Assembly: GCF_042643485.1 (NCBI RefSeq)
Contig: NZ_JBHRSJ010000034.1
Coordinates: 62,001 to 126,000 of the forward strand
From: Azotobacter bryophylli
GTDB lineage: Bacteria > Pseudomonadota > Gammaproteobacteria > Pseudomonadales > Pseudomonadaceae
Reading direction: 5' to 3'
DNA: 64,000 nucleotides
Shown here: one piece after another, positions 62,838 to 64,000 of the stretch
How the letters are laid out: the number at the start of each line of letters is the position of its first letter
Position numbering within the stretch: position 1 is the first letter of the stretch
Position numbers and translations under genes: made by a program
The notes under the pieces: generated by a model
Databases searched by the model: none
Seen by the model: the letters and a program-made list of their open reading frames with translations, nothing else
What the model was told of the DNA's origin: nothing

Positions 62838-64000
62838 ATGGCGCCAAGGTGCGGTAGTCGTTACTTAGATAAATTTGAGAACTTAAATTTAATTAAGGAG
62901 TTTGACCCTAAAGAGCAATCGCCTGCTTTCATAGAGGCAGAGCTAGAAGGCTTGCCTGTACTGATTAAGCATTGGGTCCAAGAAAGCCCCGATACTGAAA
63001 GAACGCTACAAGAAATTTGGCTTTATGAGGTTCGGCAGCTTCACCGACTTAAGGGATGTCCGGGTGTGGGCGATTTTATTGCCCCCATTGTCGCTTCCAA
63101 TAGTGATGAAGACGGCTTCTATTTGGTTTTGGGAACTGAGGATCGACGCCCGCTTTCACTGTATACATCAAGAAGTGTCAAGGGAACCCTTAGGGTTAGG
63201 CAGTGGGTAAACAATCTAAAGAATAGGTCAAACAGGGCTAAGCTTTGGAGGAATATAAATAGAGTATCGCAGGCTCTGCAAATATTGCACTCCCAGGGAA
63301 TTCTACACAGAAATCTGGATTGTGATTCAATTCTTACTGACATAAGCAGCGAAGTAGATGACTTCCAGTTAACTGGATTTGAATGGTCAATCCGACTGCA
63401 GCATATGTCAGATGACAACGTTGCAATAGCCTCTCCAAATCACACTAGCGGAAATATATTCTCATTTCTCACGGATTGGCATGACTTGGGTAGGCTTGCA
63501 GCTGAGATCCTGGATATAAATATATCTTCAATCTGCGACTTGAACATCCCTGTTAAGTCCATAATCGAAGACACAGAGTTAATTCTCGATGAGATTAATT
63601 TGATACGTGGGCTGATTGGAGTTGTAAGGATTGACTCTAGCACACCATTTGAAGGATTGAGTTATGAGGTTTTACAGCCAAAGCTGGAATCAATAATTAA
63701 AAAACTAGATGAGTTTGGCGTCACGCAACAAGAGGGTTATAGTGTTGCATTTCTTCTGACTCCCCCTGCAAGTAATCCAGGATCAGGAGCAAAACGGATT
63801 CCAGTGTATTCAGCAATACAGAAAACCTTCTTCGATGCTCATGGCATAGCTATTCCAGCCCACGACATATCGGAGTTTATTAGATTTATAGAGGATGATT
63901 TGCGAGACACTTCCATTCTGTCTGTATTTAAGACTGATAGAGCGGTTGAGGAAGTCATACTTTTAGGCTCGACTCTTACCTATGTATTGACGAAGAACAA
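62838..64000 (+). CDS. degenerate protein-kinase-like cargo protein, 3' end beyond window
   Basis: A 387-codon open frame runs to the window end without a stop. AAGGA lies seven bases before the ATG. Residues about 36-190 follow a protein-kinase layout: GLPVLIKHW (ATP-binding Lys, K44), a helix-C Glu in WLYEVRQLHRL (E64), hinge YLVLGTEDRRPL (95-106), catalytic loop LHRNLDCDSILTD (157-168) and the DFG position replaced by GFE in LTGFEWS (180-182). Catalytic Asp is Asn and the metal-binding Asp is lost, so it looks like a pseudokinase. The following 200 residues are unassigned. Low GC marks it as acquired ICE cargo. Kinase-like proteins occur in several anti-phage systems, but no partner is visible, so no function is assigned. 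Confidence 0.6.
   Translation, partial: MAPRCGSRYLDKFENLNLIKEFDPKEQSPAFIEAELEGLPVLIKHWVQESPDTERTLQEIWLYEVRQLHRLKGCPGVGDFIAPIVASNSDEDGFYLVLGTEDRRPLSLYTSRSVKGTLRVRQWVNNLKNRSNRAKLWRNINRVSQALQILHSQGILHRNLDCDSILTDISSEVDDFQLTGFEWSIRLQHMSDDNVAIASPNHTSGNIFSFLTDWHDLGRLAAEILDINISSICDLNIPVKSIIEDTELILDEINLIRGLIGVVRIDSSTPFEGLSYEVLQPKLESIIKKLDEFGVTQQEGYSVAFLLTPPASNPGSGAKRIPVYSAIQKTFFDAHGIAIPAHDISEFIRFIEDDLRDTSILSVFKTDRAVEEVILLGSTLTYVLTKN

Overview
The window looks like a Pseudomonadaceae chromosome (Pseudomonas stutzeri/Azotobacter-like, high GC). The evidence is a long block, fklB - ispB - rplU/rpmA - obgE - proB - creA - rpsT - murJ - ribF/ileS/lspA/fkpB - ispH - minor pilins - thiO - pilR/pilS - bamD - rluD - pgeF - clpB, whose order is the one I know from Pseudomonas, together with Pseudomonas-type small proteins (DUF2790, DUF3015 and PP0621 families). 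Assignments rest on reading motifs and recalling family members; no searches were run.

Positions 1-15.4 kb hold housekeeping and accessory metabolism: EttA, two small proteins of unknown function, gluconokinase, glutamate dehydrogenase, a NorQ/NorD-type MoxR-VWA chaperone pair with a cupin, an outer-surface DUF4105 protein, a DksA-like zinc-finger protein, a Lon-like protease, a short hypothetical gene flanked by perfect DnaA boxes, and FklB. At 15.4 kb a small gene lies behind a Fur-like box. Positions 15.5-28.5 kb are core genes for quinone, ribosome, peptidoglycan, flavin, lipoprotein and isoprenoid functions.

Positions 28.8-41 kb are the type IV pilus region: a co-directional and mostly overlapping pilE-fimU-pilV-pilW-pilX-pilY1 operon, a convergent fimT, thiO, and the PilS/PilR two-component system. 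The pilin operon is visibly lower in GC than its neighbours. Positions 41-48.7 kb carry nadE, bamD, rluD, pgeF and clpB, followed by a tRNA-Asn/Pro/Lys cluster behind a strong sigma-70-like promoter.

From the tRNA-Lys gene to the right edge the sequence is an integrating conjugative element (ICE). It has a tyrosine recombinase translationally coupled to a MobH relaxase, cargo of low GC, and the transfer module DUF3742 / TraG-N / membrane protein / TIGR03755 / TIGR03756 / TIGR03757. A damaged IS1182-type element containing a 10-base N gap follows. The last gene, low in GC and cut by the window edge, encodes a degenerate protein-kinase-like protein. It sits in an ICE cargo position and is the most interesting unexplained gene here. 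The far end of the ICE and the rest of its secretion system are outside the window.
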